Shown here: piece after piece, positions 35,048-44,464 of the stretch
Layout of the letters: the number at the start of each line of letters is the position of its first letter
Position numbering within the stretch: position 1 is the first letter of the stretch
Assembly (NCBI RefSeq): GCF_014636475.1
Contig: NZ_BMEL01000002.1
Span: forward strand, 310,001 to 374,000
DNA from: Halobacillus andaensis
Lineage (GTDB): Bacteria; Bacillota; Bacilli; Bacillales; Halobacillaceae
Length of the DNA stretch: 64,000 nt
Reading direction: 5' to 3'
Position numbers and translations under genes: made by a program
The notes under the pieces: model-generated
What the model was told of the DNA's origin: nothing
Database searches by the model: none
Seen by the model: the letters and a program-made list of their open reading frames with translations, nothing else

Positions 35048-36172
35048 CTATTTCACAAATTCAAGCTCTGGCATCCATTGCGTAAGGTGGTCTTTCTTTT
35101 CTTCCATTACATTTTTATAATCAGGCAGCAGATCATTATTTAACTCGTGCATAGGGAGGACCTCGTAAGCGTGAGATCCTTCAGAAGTTACATAAGTTAA
35201 TAGAAATCGAGGGTTCTCTACAGAAATCTTTTCTTCTTTTCGAATAAAGTCAAACTTCACAACTCCCCCAATTCGTTTCTCTAAAGCATTTTGCCCTGAG
35301 AAGAAATTTCCCAGGGAATAGACTGCTAACATTTTGTGATCATCTTTACCTTCTACCCATTCAATAGGCTGCAGCACATGGGGGTGATGGCCAATTACAA
35401 CGTCTACTCCAAGGTCAGCAGCAAATTGTGCTAAGTCTTTTTGTTCTTTATTAGGAAGCGGCTCATATTCATCTCCAAAATGGAGGTTGAGAATAATAGC
35501 ATCACTTTCACGATTTGCCTGTTCCACTTCATTTTTTATTTGTTTTTTATTAATCAGGTTTACGAGGTGAGATTTGCCTTTAGGCACTGGTATCCCATTT
35601 GTGCCATATGTATAACTTAAAAAAGAGACGTCAATACCCTCCTCTGTTTCGTAAACCCTTGTTTTCTTTTGATCCTCTTTATTTTTAAAAGCACCAGTAT
35701 ACATCATATCGAGTGAGTCCCAGTGTTCAATAGCGCTCAGCACTGCTTTTTCTCCTCTGTCTAACGTGTGGTTATTAGCAAGGGTGACAACATCAACACC
35801 AAGCTGTTTTAAAGCATCACCAAATTCTTGAGGTGTATTAAAAGAAGGATAGCTAGATAATCCTATGCTTTCTCCGCCTATCATTGTTTCTTGGTTAGCC
35901 ATTGTAATCGTTGTATCTTCTAAGTATGGTTTTACTTTTTCTAGCATAGGCATAAAGTTAAAGCCATCTGAAGATTTAGCGTCATTGTAAACGCGGTCAT
36001 GAATCAACATATCACCTACTGCGGAAACACTAATTTTCTCATGAAAACGGAGGGGATCTTTTTTTTGTAAAGAAATTTCTTTGTTCGGATGAGTAATTGA
36101 TTGGTTGGGAACAGGGGCTTCGCTGCATGCTGTCATAAATAGACACAATGTGAGAGCGAGTAATGCCTTCAC
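35048..36172 (-). CDS. CapA-family lipoprotein (PGA_cap metallophosphatase fold)
   Basis: About 374 residues from a GTG start (AAAGGAG ten bases upstream; the TTG at 36181 is too close to it). Lipoprotein signal with lipobox FMTAC, so anchored outside the membrane. The metallophosphatase-like fold of poly-gamma-glutamate proteins CapA/PgsA shows SAVGDMLIHDRVYND, LANNHTLDRGEKAVL and VDVVIGHHPHVLQPIEW with its metal ligands. No other capsule genes are near, so a role in polyglutamate synthesis is not supported by context. Confidence 0.85.
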   Translation of the reverse strand: MKALLALTLCLFMTACSEAPVPNQSITHPNKEISLQKKDPLRFHEKISVSAVGDMLIHDRVYNDAKSSDGFNFMPMLEKVKPYLEDTTITMANQETMIGGESIGLSSYPSFNTPQEFGDALKQLGVDVVTLANNHTLDRGEKAVLSAIEHWDSLDMMYTGAFKNKEDQKKTRVYETEEGIDVSFLSYTYGTNGIPVPKGKSHLVNLINKKQIKNEVEQANRESDAIILNLHFGDEYEPLPNKEQKDLAQFAADLGVDVVIGHHPHVLQPIEWVEGKDDHKMLAVYSLGNFFSGQNALEKRIGGVVKFDFIRKEEKISVENPRFLLTYVTSEGSHAYEVLPMHELNNDLLPDYKNVMEEKKDHLTQWMPELEFVK

Positions 36173-36262
36173 GTAAATCAAACTCCTTTAATAGAGAAAA
36201 TTATACCGGACCTTTTTCCCTATTATAACAAAAGAAAGGACGGAGTATTCTATTGAAATTAG

Positions 36263-36289
36263 AAAAACCACCCCAAGAAGGATGGTTTT
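36263..36289 (-). terminator. terminator of bioY
   Basis: On the minus strand AAAACCATCC pairs with GGGTGGTTTTT, followed by CTAATTT. Confidence 0.7.
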
Positions 36290-36857
36290 AGGCGGCTTCT
36301 TTATTTCGTTCAGGTAACAATCGAGCCTGAATGAGTCTGCGTCTAACTACAATTCCAATCCAACTGGCTAAGAAAGCTTTTATAACACCTACCACTAAAA
36401 ATGGATAAACGCCACCAGCCAGGGCTTGAGTCCAGGTCAGATCCATGACAAATTTAAGCTGAAGCATACCGAACAATAAAGTAATCACCATTCCGATTGT
36501 GTTAGCAACCATTGCCCAACTAACAGTAAATCTCGTTTTCTCCAGTACAAGTCCTGTTACATATGCCGCAGCTATAAAACCAAAGATATAGCCTCCTGTA
36601 GGTCCGACTAACACTTGTGCACCGCCGCTGAAGCCTGCAAACACAGGAAGACCTGCAGCTCCTAATGCCGCATAGCAGACCATGGCAATCGCTCCCTGGC
36701 GGCTTCCTAAAATAGTAGCTGTAAGACCGACTGCTAATGTCTGGCCGCTAATAGGGACTAATGGGAGGGGGATCTCCACTTGAGCTAGAATGGCTGTTAT
36801 GGCTGCAAATATAGCGCCATTTATAATTATTCGTAGTCTTTTACTTTGAGGGGGCAT
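36288..36857 (-). CDS. bioY: biotin ECF transporter substrate-binding protein BioY
   Basis: 189 residues with about six membrane helices. Family blocks are VEIPLPLVPISGQTLAVGL, LGSRQGAIAMVCYAALGAAG, LPVFAGFSGG and GPTGGYIFGF. It binds biotin and works with the shared ECF energising module, not encoded here. AGGAGTG precedes the ATG. A BirA-type operator lies directly upstream, so it should be repressed when biotin is plentiful. Confidence 0.93.
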   Translation of the reverse strand: MPPQSKRLRIIINGAIFAAITAILAQVEIPLPLVPISGQTLAVGLTATILGSRQGAIAMVCYAALGAAGLPVFAGFSGGAQVLVGPTGGYIFGFIAAAYVTGLVLEKTRFTVSWAMVANTIGMVITLLFGMLQLKFVMDLTWTQALAGGVYPFLVVGVIKAFLASWIGIVVRRRLIQARLLPERNKEAA

Positions 36858-36870
36858 TTCTTCACACTCC

Positions 36871-36908
36871 TAATATGTAAACTATATAAAAATAAAGTTA
36901 ACATATTA
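36871..36908 (-). promoter_or_regulatory. BirA operator upstream of bioY
   Basis: 12-base arms TAATATGTAAAC (36871-36882) and GTTAACATATTA (36897-36908) with one mismatch and a 14-base spacer. This matches the BirA/biotin-repressor box with GTTAAC half-sites. It lies 14 bases before the bioY start. Confidence 0.8.
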
Positions 36909-36952
36909 GAGAGAATATTTATAGTTTTATTTTATAAAAGGATGACAGACAA

Positions 36953-37411
36953 TTAATTCATTTTCACATACAAAGGAAGGTCTGTGTGTCCCATTTCTCG
37001 TACATAGACAAAAAGGTTTCCTTTATGATGAATTTCGTGATCAATGGCTACGTTGAGCAGTTCAGCAACAGTAAGCTCTTGGCCAAATATTCTAGTGACA
37101 TCAATTTGCTTTTCAAAATCTTCTTCAGACAAAGAGCTTATTAATTGTAAAGTTTTTTCAGTGTATAAATCGGCTTGCTTTTCCAGGCTTACATTTTCAT
37201 CACCTTGTATGAGTTGGTCGGGTTCCTGCTGATGAGCTAATCGAGCAAACATATAAGTTGTTTGCAATATGTGCTGAACCAATTTTTCGGTTTCCATTGA
37301 AGATGGGGTTGGTTTAAAAGTGTATTGGTTTTCTTCAATTTTAGCTACCAAATCTTTGGTCACTTCTCTATGCGATAAAAAATAGTCGATAAAACGGGCA
37401 CTTTTACTCAT
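36953..37411 (-). CDS. DinB-family protein
   Basis: 152 residues, four-helix bundle of the DinB/YfiT type. Metal-site histidines would be His47 (LVQHILQTTY) and those in DHEIHHKGNLFVYVREMG. Members are often thiol- (bacillithiol-) dependent transferases; the substrate is unknown. AAAGGAGG lies before the ATG. Confidence 0.82.
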   Translation of the reverse strand: MSKSARFIDYFLSHREVTKDLVAKIEENQYTFKPTPSSMETEKLVQHILQTTYMFARLAHQQEPDQLIQGDENVSLEKQADLYTEKTLQLISSLSEEDFEKQIDVTRIFGQELTVAELLNVAIDHEIHHKGNLFVYVREMGHTDLPLYVKMN

Positions 37412-37681
37412 TTTTGTCCTCCTTTTGAAATTAAACGTCTCAATACAAAGGTATTATTCTATATGAAACAGGTCAACGATAAAGTCTTGCTTGTAATATC
37501 TTGTAATCATAATAGATAGGTAAAACAGCCTGTCACGAGGATAAAGGACTATTTTTGTGTGTCAAAAAAACGAACACTTCGTTACAAATATTTCAATTTG
37601 TTAAAATGAGACGGTTTTAAGTTCAAAAATTGGGGGATATAAGGTAAAATAAGTGAGTGCGAAATTAACGGAGGTTTTACG

Positions 37682-39586
37682 ATGTTTACAAATAATAAAT
37701 ATTTCACCAAAGAAAAACTGAATAAATGGGCCGTATACGCTATCGTTATCGCTATTTTTTGGATGAAAATGTACTTTATTCAGGGGAGTATATTTACCCT
37801 TGGTGTTGAGAATGCAAACGAAGCTGCTATCCTGGCTTTTAACCCTCTAAGCAGTATTTTCTTATTGTTTGGACTGGGGATCCTATTAGCCGGACGCAAA
37901 GGTTTGTTAGTAACCTATATAATTGGTTCAATTCTTTTGTATGTAAATGTACTTTTCTATCGAGAGTACAACGACTTTATAACAGTACCAATGCTTGGTC
38001 AAGTAGCTAACCTGGCTGGATTAGGCGGAAGTATCACAAATATTCTATCTGTGGCGGATATCCTATTATTTGTTGATGTTTTTGCTGCGATTTTTCTATT
38101 ATTCTATTTGAAATCTAGTCGTTTCCCTAGGTTTATGCCTAAGCGTAGAGAAGGTGCGATTATGGCAGTTATCGCTATTCCGCTTTTCTTGGTCAACCTT
38201 GCATGGGCGGAAACAGAGCGTACCGATCTTCTTGAGAGAGCCTTTGACCGTAATATGTTAGTGAAATACATTGGGGTAATTAACTATCACGTGTATGATG
38301 TTGTGCTTCAAGGTCAAACAGAAATGAAAAAGACTTTTGCTGATAGTAACGAACTTGTACCTGCTTTAAACTATTTGAATGAAAAGAAAACGGAACCCAA
38401 TAGTGAAATGACCGGTGTGGCTGAAGGGAAAAACGTCATTCTACTTTCACTTGAAAGTACCCAGACATTTGTTGTAGACAATGAAGTAAATGGAGAAGAG
38501 TTGACGCCATATTTTAATGACTTGAAAGAAGAAGGAGCTTACTTCAGTAACTTCTATCATCAAGTTAAGCAAGGTCGTACGTCAGACTCTGAATTTATCC
38601 TTGATAATTCGATGTATGGTCTTAACCGTGGAGCAGCATTCTTTACCCATTCAAGTAATGAATACGAAGCCACTCCTGAAATACTAGGGGAGAATGGTTA
38701 TACAACTTCCAATATGCATGCCAATGACAAGACGTTCTGGAATCGTAATGTTATGTACGATTCATTAGGTTATGATGAGTTTTACGGAAAGCAAGATTAT
38801 GATGTCACGGAGGAAAAGTCGTACGGATGGGGCTATCTAGACGAATACTTCTTTGAAGAATCCCTAGATAAGATGGAAGAAATGGAGCAGCCTTTCTATA
38901 ACAAGATGATTACGCTGACGAACCACCACCCATTCACACTACCGGAAGATAAAAAGTATATCGATGAAGGCGATACTTCTAGTGGAACATTAAATCGATT
39001 CTTCCAAACCATTCGTTATCAAGACGAGGCATTAAAGCAATTTGTAGAAGAGTTTAAGCAATCTGATTTATATGATGATACTGTACTTGTCATTTATGGT
39101 GACCACTTCGGTATCTCTGAAAACCACCAGGAAGCCATGGGTGAGTATTTGGATAAAGATATTAACGATTATGAACAGTTCCAGCTGCAACGTGTACCAT
39201 TATTAATGATTGGTGAAGGAATTGAACCTCAGGAAAGTGACACAGTTGGAGGGCAAATTGATTTACGACCGACATTAATGAATATGCTTGGAGTCGAAGA
39301 TGACAATCCGATTCAGTTTGGACATGACTTATTTAGTGAAGACCGTCGGGAAATGATGATTACTCGTGATGGAGACTTTGCTAATGAAGATTATGTAGGC
39401 GTGAAAGATGCTTGTTATGATCGTGAAACGGGAGAAGAAGTAGATAGTGAAGCGTGTGAGCCATTATTTGCGGAAGCTGAAGAAGAGTTGCAAATGTCAG
39501 ATTCTATCGTCTATGGTGATTTGTTACGCTATCTGGATGAGACTGAATTGATTGAGGAAGAAGAGTCTGATCAAGACGAAGAATAA
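37682..39586 (+). CDS. ltaS: lipoteichoic acid synthase
   Basis: 634 residues. Five N-terminal membrane helices (to about 175) with a signal peptidase-like site at AWAETER, then an extracellular sulfatase-fold domain. Metal and catalytic residues sit where they do in S. aureus LtaS: Glu258 (LLSLEST), nucleophile Thr300 (KQGRTSDSEF), Asp474 and His475 (YGDHFGIS). It polymerises glycerol phosphate from phosphatidylglycerol onto a glycolipid anchor. Two cysteines near 580-595 may form a disulfide, and the tail is very acidic. AACGGAGG precedes the ATG. Confidence 0.94.
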   Translation: MFTNNKYFTKEKLNKWAVYAIVIAIFWMKMYFIQGSIFTLGVENANEAAILAFNPLSSIFLLFGLGILLAGRKGLLVTYIIGSILLYVNVLFYREYNDFITVPMLGQVANLAGLGGSITNILSVADILLFVDVFAAIFLLFYLKSSRFPRFMPKRREGAIMAVIAIPLFLVNLAWAETERTDLLERAFDRNMLVKYIGVINYHVYDVVLQGQTEMKKTFADSNELVPALNYLNEKKTEPNSEMTGVAEGKNVILLSLESTQTFVVDNEVNGEELTPYFNDLKEEGAYFSNFYHQVKQGRTSDSEFILDNSMYGLNRGAAFFTHSSNEYEATPEILGENGYTTSNMHANDKTFWNRNVMYDSLGYDEFYGKQDYDVTEEKSYGWGYLDEYFFEESLDKMEEMEQPFYNKMITLTNHHPFTLPEDKKYIDEGDTSSGTLNRFFQTIRYQDEALKQFVEEFKQSDLYDDTVLVIYGDHFGISENHQEAMGEYLDKDINDYEQFQLQRVPLLMIGEGIEPQESDTVGGQIDLRPTLMNMLGVEDDNPIQFGHDLFSEDRREMMITRDGDFANEDYVGVKDACYDRETGEEVDSEACEPLFAEAEEELQMSDSIVYGDLLRYLDETELIEEEESDQDEE

Positions 39587-39591
39587 ATGAT

Positions 39592-39623
39592 AAAAGCCTT
39601 CACCTTAACGGGTGAAGGCTTTT
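39592..39623. terminator. bidirectional terminator
   Basis: AAAAGCCTTCACC / GGTGAAGGCTTTT perfect stem between ltaS and the convergent sulfur operon. Confidence 0.88.
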
Positions 39624-39635
39624 ATTATTTATAAA

Positions 39636-40412
39636 TTAAATAATATCTAACCATATTTTTATAGTTGTAGCTACAATTAGAACAGCTAATATCGTTTGTA
39701 ACACTTTAGTGTTCATTGTTTTGCCTGCTCTAGCTCCTAGAGGCGCAGCGATTAAACTAGCTACAATCATTATGCCTGCAGCGATATAATCGACTTGTCC
39801 TGTAGAGACCTTGCCTACCGTAGCGCCGATGGATGATATTAATGTAATGGCTAGAGAAGAAGCAATCGTCATTCTCGTAGGTATTTTTAGTACAACTAGC
39901 ATAATCGGTACTAATAAGAAGGCACCAGCTGCTCCAACAATACCAGCACCAATTCCCACGATGAGGGCCAGTATAGCGGCTAACCATTTATTAAAGCTCA
40001 CTTGGTCAAATGGAATGTCATCAATGCCTTTCTTTGGGACAAACATCATAATTGCAGCCGTTAAGGCTAAAATCCCATAGACTACATTTATGCCATCCTC
40101 TGGCATGAATCGTGATCCATAACCACCAATAAAGCTTCCGATTAGTATACTTACACCCATGTAAAGGATTAGCGTTTTATTTAAATACCCGCCTTTGCGA
40201 TAGGCCCATACACCACCAATGGTTGCAAAGAATACTTGCACGGCACTGATTCCGGAAACTTCATGAGCTGTAAAAGCAGTAAAACCTACAAGAGAAGGAA
40301 TATAAAGAAGCATTGGGTATTTTATAATAGATCCTCCAATGCCGAGCATCCCTGAGATATAGGATCCAACAAAACCAATTAAGAATACGGTAACAATAAG
40401 GCCAAACTCCAT
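39636..40412 (-). CDS. TSUP (TauE/SafE) family sulfite/sulfur-compound exporter
   Basis: About 258 residues with eight or so hydrophobic segments and the two-repeat TSUP build ([18 protein letters not shown] near the N-terminus; [20 protein letters not shown] in the second half). Last gene of the persulfide operon, probably exporting sulfite or thiosulfate made by the upstream enzymes, as proposed for TauE and YrkJ homologues. ATG at 40412 is chosen; a TTG two codons upstream lies closer to AAGGAG and is an alternative. Confidence 0.85.
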   Translation of the reverse strand: MEFGLIVTVFLIGFVGSYISGMLGIGGSIIKYPMLLYIPSLVGFTAFTAHEVSGISAVQVFFATIGGVWAYRKGGYLNKTLILYMGVSILIGSFIGGYGSRFMPEDGINVVYGILALTAAIMMFVPKKGIDDIPFDQVSFNKWLAAILALIVGIGAGIVGAAGAFLLVPIMLVVLKIPTRMTIASSLAITLISSIGATVGKVSTGQVDYIAAGIMIVASLIAAPLGARAGKTMNTKVLQTILAVLIVATTIKIWLDII

Positions 40413-40464
40413 AACCAAAACACTCCTTAAAAAAGGGAACCATTTGAGGTTCCCTTTTTCTTTT

Positions 40465-40692
40465 TTATCCTTTTTGAATCCAGAATTTTAGGACTTCATT
40501 TTCTTCGTCGCTCTTTAGTAATTCGTGTCCGCCAGATTTTGCCCAGGCAGTTAAGTCTCCTTTAGCCCCTTGATCTGTCGCGTGAATTTCAAGCACATCT
40601 CCTGTTTCAAGTTCTTTCATTGCCTTTTTTGTTTTTACAATCGGCATTGGGCAAGCGAGTCCTTTTGCGTCTAATATTTTAGTAGAATTCAT
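40465..40692 (-). CDS. TusA-family sulfur carrier
   Basis: 75 residues. The TusA motif [19 protein letters not shown] contains the sulfur-carrying Cys. YrkI-like position between the MBL enzyme and the exporter. Nearly identical at its N-terminus to the TusA half of the fusion at 41897, which suggests duplication. It is likely to relay persulfide sulfur among the operon's enzymes. Confidence 0.9.
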   Translation of the reverse strand: MNSTKILDAKGLACPMPIVKTKKAMKELETGDVLEIHATDQGAKGDLTAWAKSGGHELLKSDEENEVLKFWIQKG

Positions 40693-40729
40693 AATTTAAA
40701 ACCTCCAACTTTTATTTGCGTTTATTGTT

Positions 40730-41857
40730 TTATCTAACCGCACAACGGTTAGGTCCAATCTCCATTTCGCGCTGTTCTTCTTCATCTGGAGAGATTTTCC
40801 CCATGTTTGTTTCTCTAATTTCTTGATAAGCATTTGGTTGAGGCGGAAGATTCTCCGTTACCATTTTGCGAAATTCTGTTTCATCTTCAATGTTTAAACC
40901 ATGGTTGTTAGAAAACAATGTTCCTAGCTTTTCTGCTACTGTTCCATCCTCGTTAAGTTCATCCATAATCATAAAGTGAGCAGGTAGTACAATCAGTTCG
41001 TCAGAAAGCTCTTTGTAACGAGCGTAGAGTGTCTCACGTAGATCTTTTACCCAGTCTTCTGCTTTACCAGCTAGGTCGGGACGTCCAATCGAATCAATGA
41101 ATAGAATGTCGCCTGAAAGAAGGTATTGATCATCGATGACAAATGAAGTAGAACCAATTGTGTGTCCTGGTGAATATAATGCGTGAATTGCGATCTCCGC
41201 ATCTCCAACCTTCACGGTTTTATTATCTTCTAATGGTGCGTAGTTAAACGTTACTTCACCAGCATCTTTCGGCGGAAGCCAATAGGTGGCTCCTGTTTGT
41301 TCAGCTAATTTACGACCACCTGAAATGTGATCGGCATGCAAGTGAGTGTCGAAAGCGTGAGAGATTTTAGCTCCTTTTCCTCCTGCAAAACGAGTATAAA
41401 TGTTAGTCATACGCGTAGCATCTATGATCGCAGCTTCTCCATTAGAGATGACCATATAAGAAAGACATCCTTTACCGATTCGTACAAATTGGAAGAGCTC
41501 TCCGCCATCGTTTAAGTCAGCAACTTTAACGGGCTCTAGATATTCACTCCAAGCTTTCATTCCACCTTGTAAATAGGAAACATTTCTTCCTTCTTCAGAA
41601 ATCATTTCTGCAACCATCACAGAAGATCCTTCTTTTGCACAAACTACAATTACATCTTGGTCGGCAGGCAGTTGATCAAGGATCTCCTCAACACCGTCTA
41701 GTAGATCAAAATAAGGGATATTTAAATACGTTAAGCTTTTCCCTTCAATTTTCCAGTCTTGAAAAGCATCTTCATTTCTAACATCTAAAATAAATAGTGG
41801 TTCATTGTTTACTATTTTTTTAGTGACTTGCTGAGCAGTCATAGCATTTACAGTCAT
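40730..41857 (-). CDS. rhodanese - metallo-beta-lactamase fusion (persulfide dioxygenase-like)
   Basis: 375 residues. An N-terminal rhodanese domain (about 1-110, [11 protein letters not shown], active-site Cys in [11 protein letters not shown]) precedes an ETHE1-like MBL domain ([49 protein letters not shown]). ETHE1 enzymes oxidise glutathione or bacillithiol persulfide to sulfite. In S. aureus CstB the order is MBL first, rhodanese after; here it is reversed and closer to YrkH. The C-terminal tail ends in NRCAVR. The ribosome binding site GGGGG overlaps a CstR-like palindrome. Confidence 0.88.
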   Translation of the reverse strand: MTVNAMTAQQVTKKIVNNEPLFILDVRNEDAFQDWKIEGKSLTYLNIPYFDLLDGVEEILDQLPADQDVIVVCAKEGSSVMVAEMISEEGRNVSYLQGGMKAWSEYLEPVKVADLNDGGELFQFVRIGKGCLSYMVISNGEAAIIDATRMTNIYTRFAGGKGAKISHAFDTHLHADHISGGRKLAEQTGATYWLPPKDAGEVTFNYAPLEDNKTVKVGDAEIAIHALYSPGHTIGSTSFVIDDQYLLSGDILFIDSIGRPDLAGKAEDWVKDLRETLYARYKELSDELIVLPAHFMIMDELNEDGTVAEKLGTLFSNNHGLNIEDETEFRKMVTENLPPQPNAYQEIRETNMGKISPDEEEQREMEIGPNRCAVR

Positions 41858-41863
41858 TATTTA

Positions 41864-41879
41864 TTACCCCCTAAGGTAT
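41864..41879. promoter_or_regulatory. candidate CstR operator before the MBL gene
   Basis: TACC-N6-GGTA within TTACCCCCTAAGGTAT. The flank GGTATTATTTTGTTT and AAAAAAATTAG nearly repeats that of the site at 43286-43301, which suggests a duplicated promoter segment. Confidence 0.5.
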
Positions 41880-41896
41880 TATTTTGTTTAAAAAAA

Positions 41897-42457
41897 TTAG
41901 TTGGATTTTGTGGTTTCTCCTGACCAACCGCTCATTCCTGGTACAACATTGTAGACATGGTTATAACCTTTAGCTGCTAACTTTTGCGCTGCCATGTCGC
42001 TGCGGTTTCCTGTGCGGCAAACCACATAAATATTCTTCGTATCATCAATTTCACTCATACGTTCATCTAGTTCACCAAGAGGAATAGACTTTGAACCTGG
42101 AATATGGCCGAAAGCGTACTCCGCAGATTCACGCACATCTAAAACAATTGCATCCTCACCTAGAGATTGAAGAGCATCATTATCCACCACGTGAGGGTGC
42201 TGCTTTTCTTGTGAATCTTCGTCACTTGATTTGCGAATATAATGGCTTAGCACATCATTTTCTTCAGTAGTACCAAGGTATTGATGTCCTGTTTTTTCAG
42301 CCCAAGCTTTAATATCAGCGGTAGAGCCTTTGTCTGTAGCTTCTACTTTAAGCACTTGACCTGCTTCGAGATTTTTAATGGTCTTCTTTGTCTTCACAAT
42401 TGGCATTGGGCAAGCGAGTCCCTTTGCGTCCAAAACTTCATTTGTTTTAATATCCAT
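41897..42457 (-). CDS. TusA - rhodanese fusion sulfurtransferase
   Basis: 186 residues. TusA domain (about 1-75, [19 protein letters not shown]), linker with GHQYLGTTEENDVLSHYI, then a rhodanese domain (about 95-186) with VLDVRESAEYAFGHIPGS and active-site Cys in IYVVCRTGNRSDMA. Same build as YrkF. It should take persulfide sulfur and pass it between its two thiols. Confidence 0.92.
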   Translation of the reverse strand: MDIKTNEVLDAKGLACPMPIVKTKKTIKNLEAGQVLKVEATDKGSTADIKAWAEKTGHQYLGTTEENDVLSHYIRKSSDEDSQEKQHPHVVDNDALQSLGEDAIVLDVRESAEYAFGHIPGSKSIPLGELDERMSEIDDTKNIYVVCRTGNRSDMAAQKLAAKGYNHVYNVVPGMSGWSGETTKSN

Positions 42458-42476
42458 ATCTAATTCCTCCTTAGAT

Positions 42477-42773
42477 TTATTCGGTTGTTCCTTCGTAATT
42501 CATCATTCCGCCATCCACGTTAATGACATGATAGCCTTGACCTTCAAGGAACTGTGTAGCCTGACCGCTGCGTCCCCCAGAACGACAAACCATAACGTAT
42601 TCTTTTGATTTGTCTAACTCGTTCATACGAAATTCTAGAAGCCCTAGAGGTATATTTTGCGCTCCAGGTATCTTGCCAGCTGCCACTTCATCCGTTTCTC
42701 TTACGTCTATAATGTTTAACTCTTTATGCTGATTTTCTACTTGTTTTGCTGTCATTGTTTTCATACTAGTCAT
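42477..42773 (-). CDS. single-domain rhodanese
   Basis: 98 residues with IIDVRETDEVAAGKIPGAQN and active-site Cys in YVMVCRSGGRSGQA. AAGGAGG is close to the first ATG; a second ATG three codons in is an alternative. It lies eight bases after the DsrE-like gene. Confidence 0.88.
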   Translation of the reverse strand: MTSMKTMTAKQVENQHKELNIIDVRETDEVAAGKIPGAQNIPLGLLEFRMNELDKSKEYVMVCRSGGRSGQATQFLEGQGYHVINVDGGMMNYEGTTE

Positions 42774-42781
42774 AATCCTCC

Positions 42782-43261
42782 TTAAATGAATAGGTTTACG
42801 TTACCGTCTTCTGCTTCTCCTAGATAGGCGGCAACTCCTGCATACTCAATATCTTCGAGTAACTCTTCTTTGCGAAGTCCAAGTAAATCCATCGTCATCG
42901 TACAAGCGACTAAGTTCACTTCTTGCTCTTGAGCCATTTCAATTAAATCAGGCAAAGGCATGGCATTATGCTTTTTCATGACATCTTTAATCATCTTCGG
43001 TCCAAAACCGGCGTAATTCATTTTAGAGAGCCCCATCTTATCTGCTCCGCGAGGCATCATTTTGCCAAACATCTTTTCCATAAAGTTTTTCTTCACGGCT
43101 ACGTGACCATCTTTACGTAATGCATTTAATCCCCAGAACGTATGAAAAATAGTTACTTCATGATCATACGCTGCTGCTCCATTAGCAATAATGTAAGCAG
43201 CCATCGCTTTATCGTAATCTCCACTGAATAAAATAATGTTCGTTTTCTTTGTTTCTGACAT
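42782..43261 (-). CDS. DsrE/DsrF-like sulfur-relay protein (YrkE type)
   Basis: 159 residues from MSETKKTNIILFSGDYDKAM; this ATG is nine bases after AGGAGG, while earlier ATG codons are too close. DsrE-like fold with VTIFHTFWGLNALRKD and the conserved Cys in VNLVACTMTMDLLGL. First structural gene of the operon behind cstR. It probably carries sulfur on the Cys. Confidence 0.88.
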   Translation of the reverse strand: MSETKKTNIILFSGDYDKAMAAYIIANGAAAYDHEVTIFHTFWGLNALRKDGHVAVKKNFMEKMFGKMMPRGADKMGLSKMNYAGFGPKMIKDVMKKHNAMPLPDLIEMAQEQEVNLVACTMTMDLLGLRKEELLEDIEYAGVAAYLGEAEDGNVNLFI

Positions 43262-43285
43262 ATTCATCATCCTCCTAATATACTT

Positions 43286-43301
43286 ATACACCTAAGGGTA
43301 T
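43286..43301. promoter_or_regulatory. candidate CstR operator between cstR and the DsrE-like gene
   Basis: ATACACCTAAGGGTAT, a one-base variant of the palindrome ATACCCCTAAGGGTAT type. Confidence 0.55.
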
Positions 43302-43318
43302 TATTTGTTTCAAAAAAA

Positions 43319-43576
43319 TTAGCGGCTTTTTACTAATAATTGTACAGCTTCGTTAATGGATTCTTCTTTTGTCTCTTCATCTTGAGCATCTTGAATGCAT
43401 TCAACCAGATTGGAACTTACGACTAATCCGATCGTGCGGTCAAGTCCACTGCGTGTAGCTGAAAGCTGGGTGATGACATCTTTGCAATCTTTACCCTCTT
43501 CCATCATTTTTAGCACACCTCGCAGCTGGCCTTCCATTCGTTTTACTCGGTTTTTTACTGAGCTGTTGTATTCCAT
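43319..43576 (-). CDS. cstR: persulfide-sensing repressor of the CsoR family
   Basis: 85 residues, all-helical CsoR/RcnR fold. Cys31 (GKDCKDV) and Cys60 (NLVECIQD) are at exactly the numbers used by S. aureus CstR, and the histidine needed for copper in CsoR is not there, so this is CstR rather than CsoR. The two thiols form di- and trisulfide crosslinks with persulfides, which releases DNA. It heads the operon and its own promoter carries a matching operator in the spacer. Confidence 0.92.
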   Translation of the reverse strand: MEYNSSVKNRVKRMEGQLRGVLKMMEEGKDCKDVITQLSATRSGLDRTIGLVVSSNLVECIQDAQDEETKEESINEAVQLLVKSR

Positions 43577-43636
43577 ATGGTAAACCTCCTTGTGTTTGGA
43601 GTTTAATTTTTTCTAATGAATAACAGTACATGACTT

Positions 43637-43665
43637 ATAATATACCCCGTTAGGTATAATGTCAA
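43637..43665 (-). promoter_or_regulatory. cstR promoter with CstR operator in the spacer
   Basis: On the minus strand TTGACA, 17-base spacer, TATTAT. The palindrome TATACC-N6-GGTATA (43641-43658) fills the spacer, so repressor binding would block polymerase. Confidence 0.82.
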
Positions 43666-43713
43666 CAGTTAAAACAAACTTTTTTGGAAAGCCTAAAGCT
43701 GAGGTGATATTTA

Positions 43714-44436
43714 GTGGATATATTTATCGATGCTCTAAAAGTGCTAGGTAGAATAGTAACCATCCTTCCACTTCTTCTAGTAGTCGGATTGTATATGGGC
43801 AAGCGTTCCATAGGAGAACTTCCTGTTTTTGATTTTCTAGTCGTATTAGTTCTTGGTTCCGTTGTGGGAGCAGATATTGCAGACCCAAGTATTGATCATA
43901 TTCATACCGTAGTAGCTATGGTTGCGATTGCTTTATTGCATCAATTCATTATTTATTTGAAGCTGAAGAGCCGAAAGGTTGGTAAATTACTTACGTTTGA
44001 GCCTACAGTAGTTATATATAATGGGAAGTTCCTTTATAAAAATATGAAAAAAGTGCACTATGCCATTGATAATATTGCTCAAATGCTAAGGGAGAAGAGT
44101 GTATTCACGATCCAGGATGTTGAAATTGCCGTTGTAGAAGCGAATGGACAACTATCCGTAAAATTAAAAGGAGAAAAAGAGTGGGCTACAAAGGGAGACG
44201 TGGGTGGGAAGATCTCACGAGGTGAGTATGATGTTCCCATTATCTTAGATGGAGAACTTCAGGAGGAGATGTTAAAAAGGTTAAACAAAGATGAGGGTTG
44301 GATTCAAGAACAATTAGCAAAGCATACAATTAAGGATATAAAAGAGGTTTTCTATGGAGCTCTAACGCCATCAGGAAAGTTTGTATATTCGACTAAAGTA
44401 GAAAAGGATGATGTAATTCCCCCAATTGAACATTAA
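43714..44436 (+). CDS. DUF421 (YetF/YdfS-type) membrane protein
   Basis: 240 residues from a GTG start with GAGGTG upstream. Three N-terminal membrane helices (about 10-85, LPLLLVVGLYMGKRSIGELP is typical), then a cytoplasmic domain with VVIYNGKFLYKNMKK. The biochemical function is unknown for the family; a few members affect spore germination or stress. It is divergent from cstR but not obviously related to it. Confidence 0.85.
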   Translation: MDIFIDALKVLGRIVTILPLLLVVGLYMGKRSIGELPVFDFLVVLVLGSVVGADIADPSIDHIHTVVAMVAIALLHQFIIYLKLKSRKVGKLLTFEPTVVIYNGKFLYKNMKKVHYAIDNIAQMLREKSVFTIQDVEIAVVEANGQLSVKLKGEKEWATKGDVGGKISRGEYDVPIILDGELQEEMLKRLNKDEGWIQEQLAKHTIKDIKEVFYGALTPSGKFVYSTKVEKDDVIPPIEH

Positions 44437-44439
44437 AAA

Positions 44440-44461
44440 AGAGGGGCTGCATAACCCCTCT
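44440..44461. terminator. bidirectional terminator
   Basis: AGAGGGG / CCCCTCT with an eight-base loop, A-run before and T-containing end after, between convergent genes. Confidence 0.75.
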
Positions 44462-44464
44462 CTA

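Noticed and set aside
43319-43576. Copper sensor CsoR
   Set aside because: The copper-binding histidine is missing while both CstR cysteines (31, 60) are present, and the operon is for sulfur, not copper.
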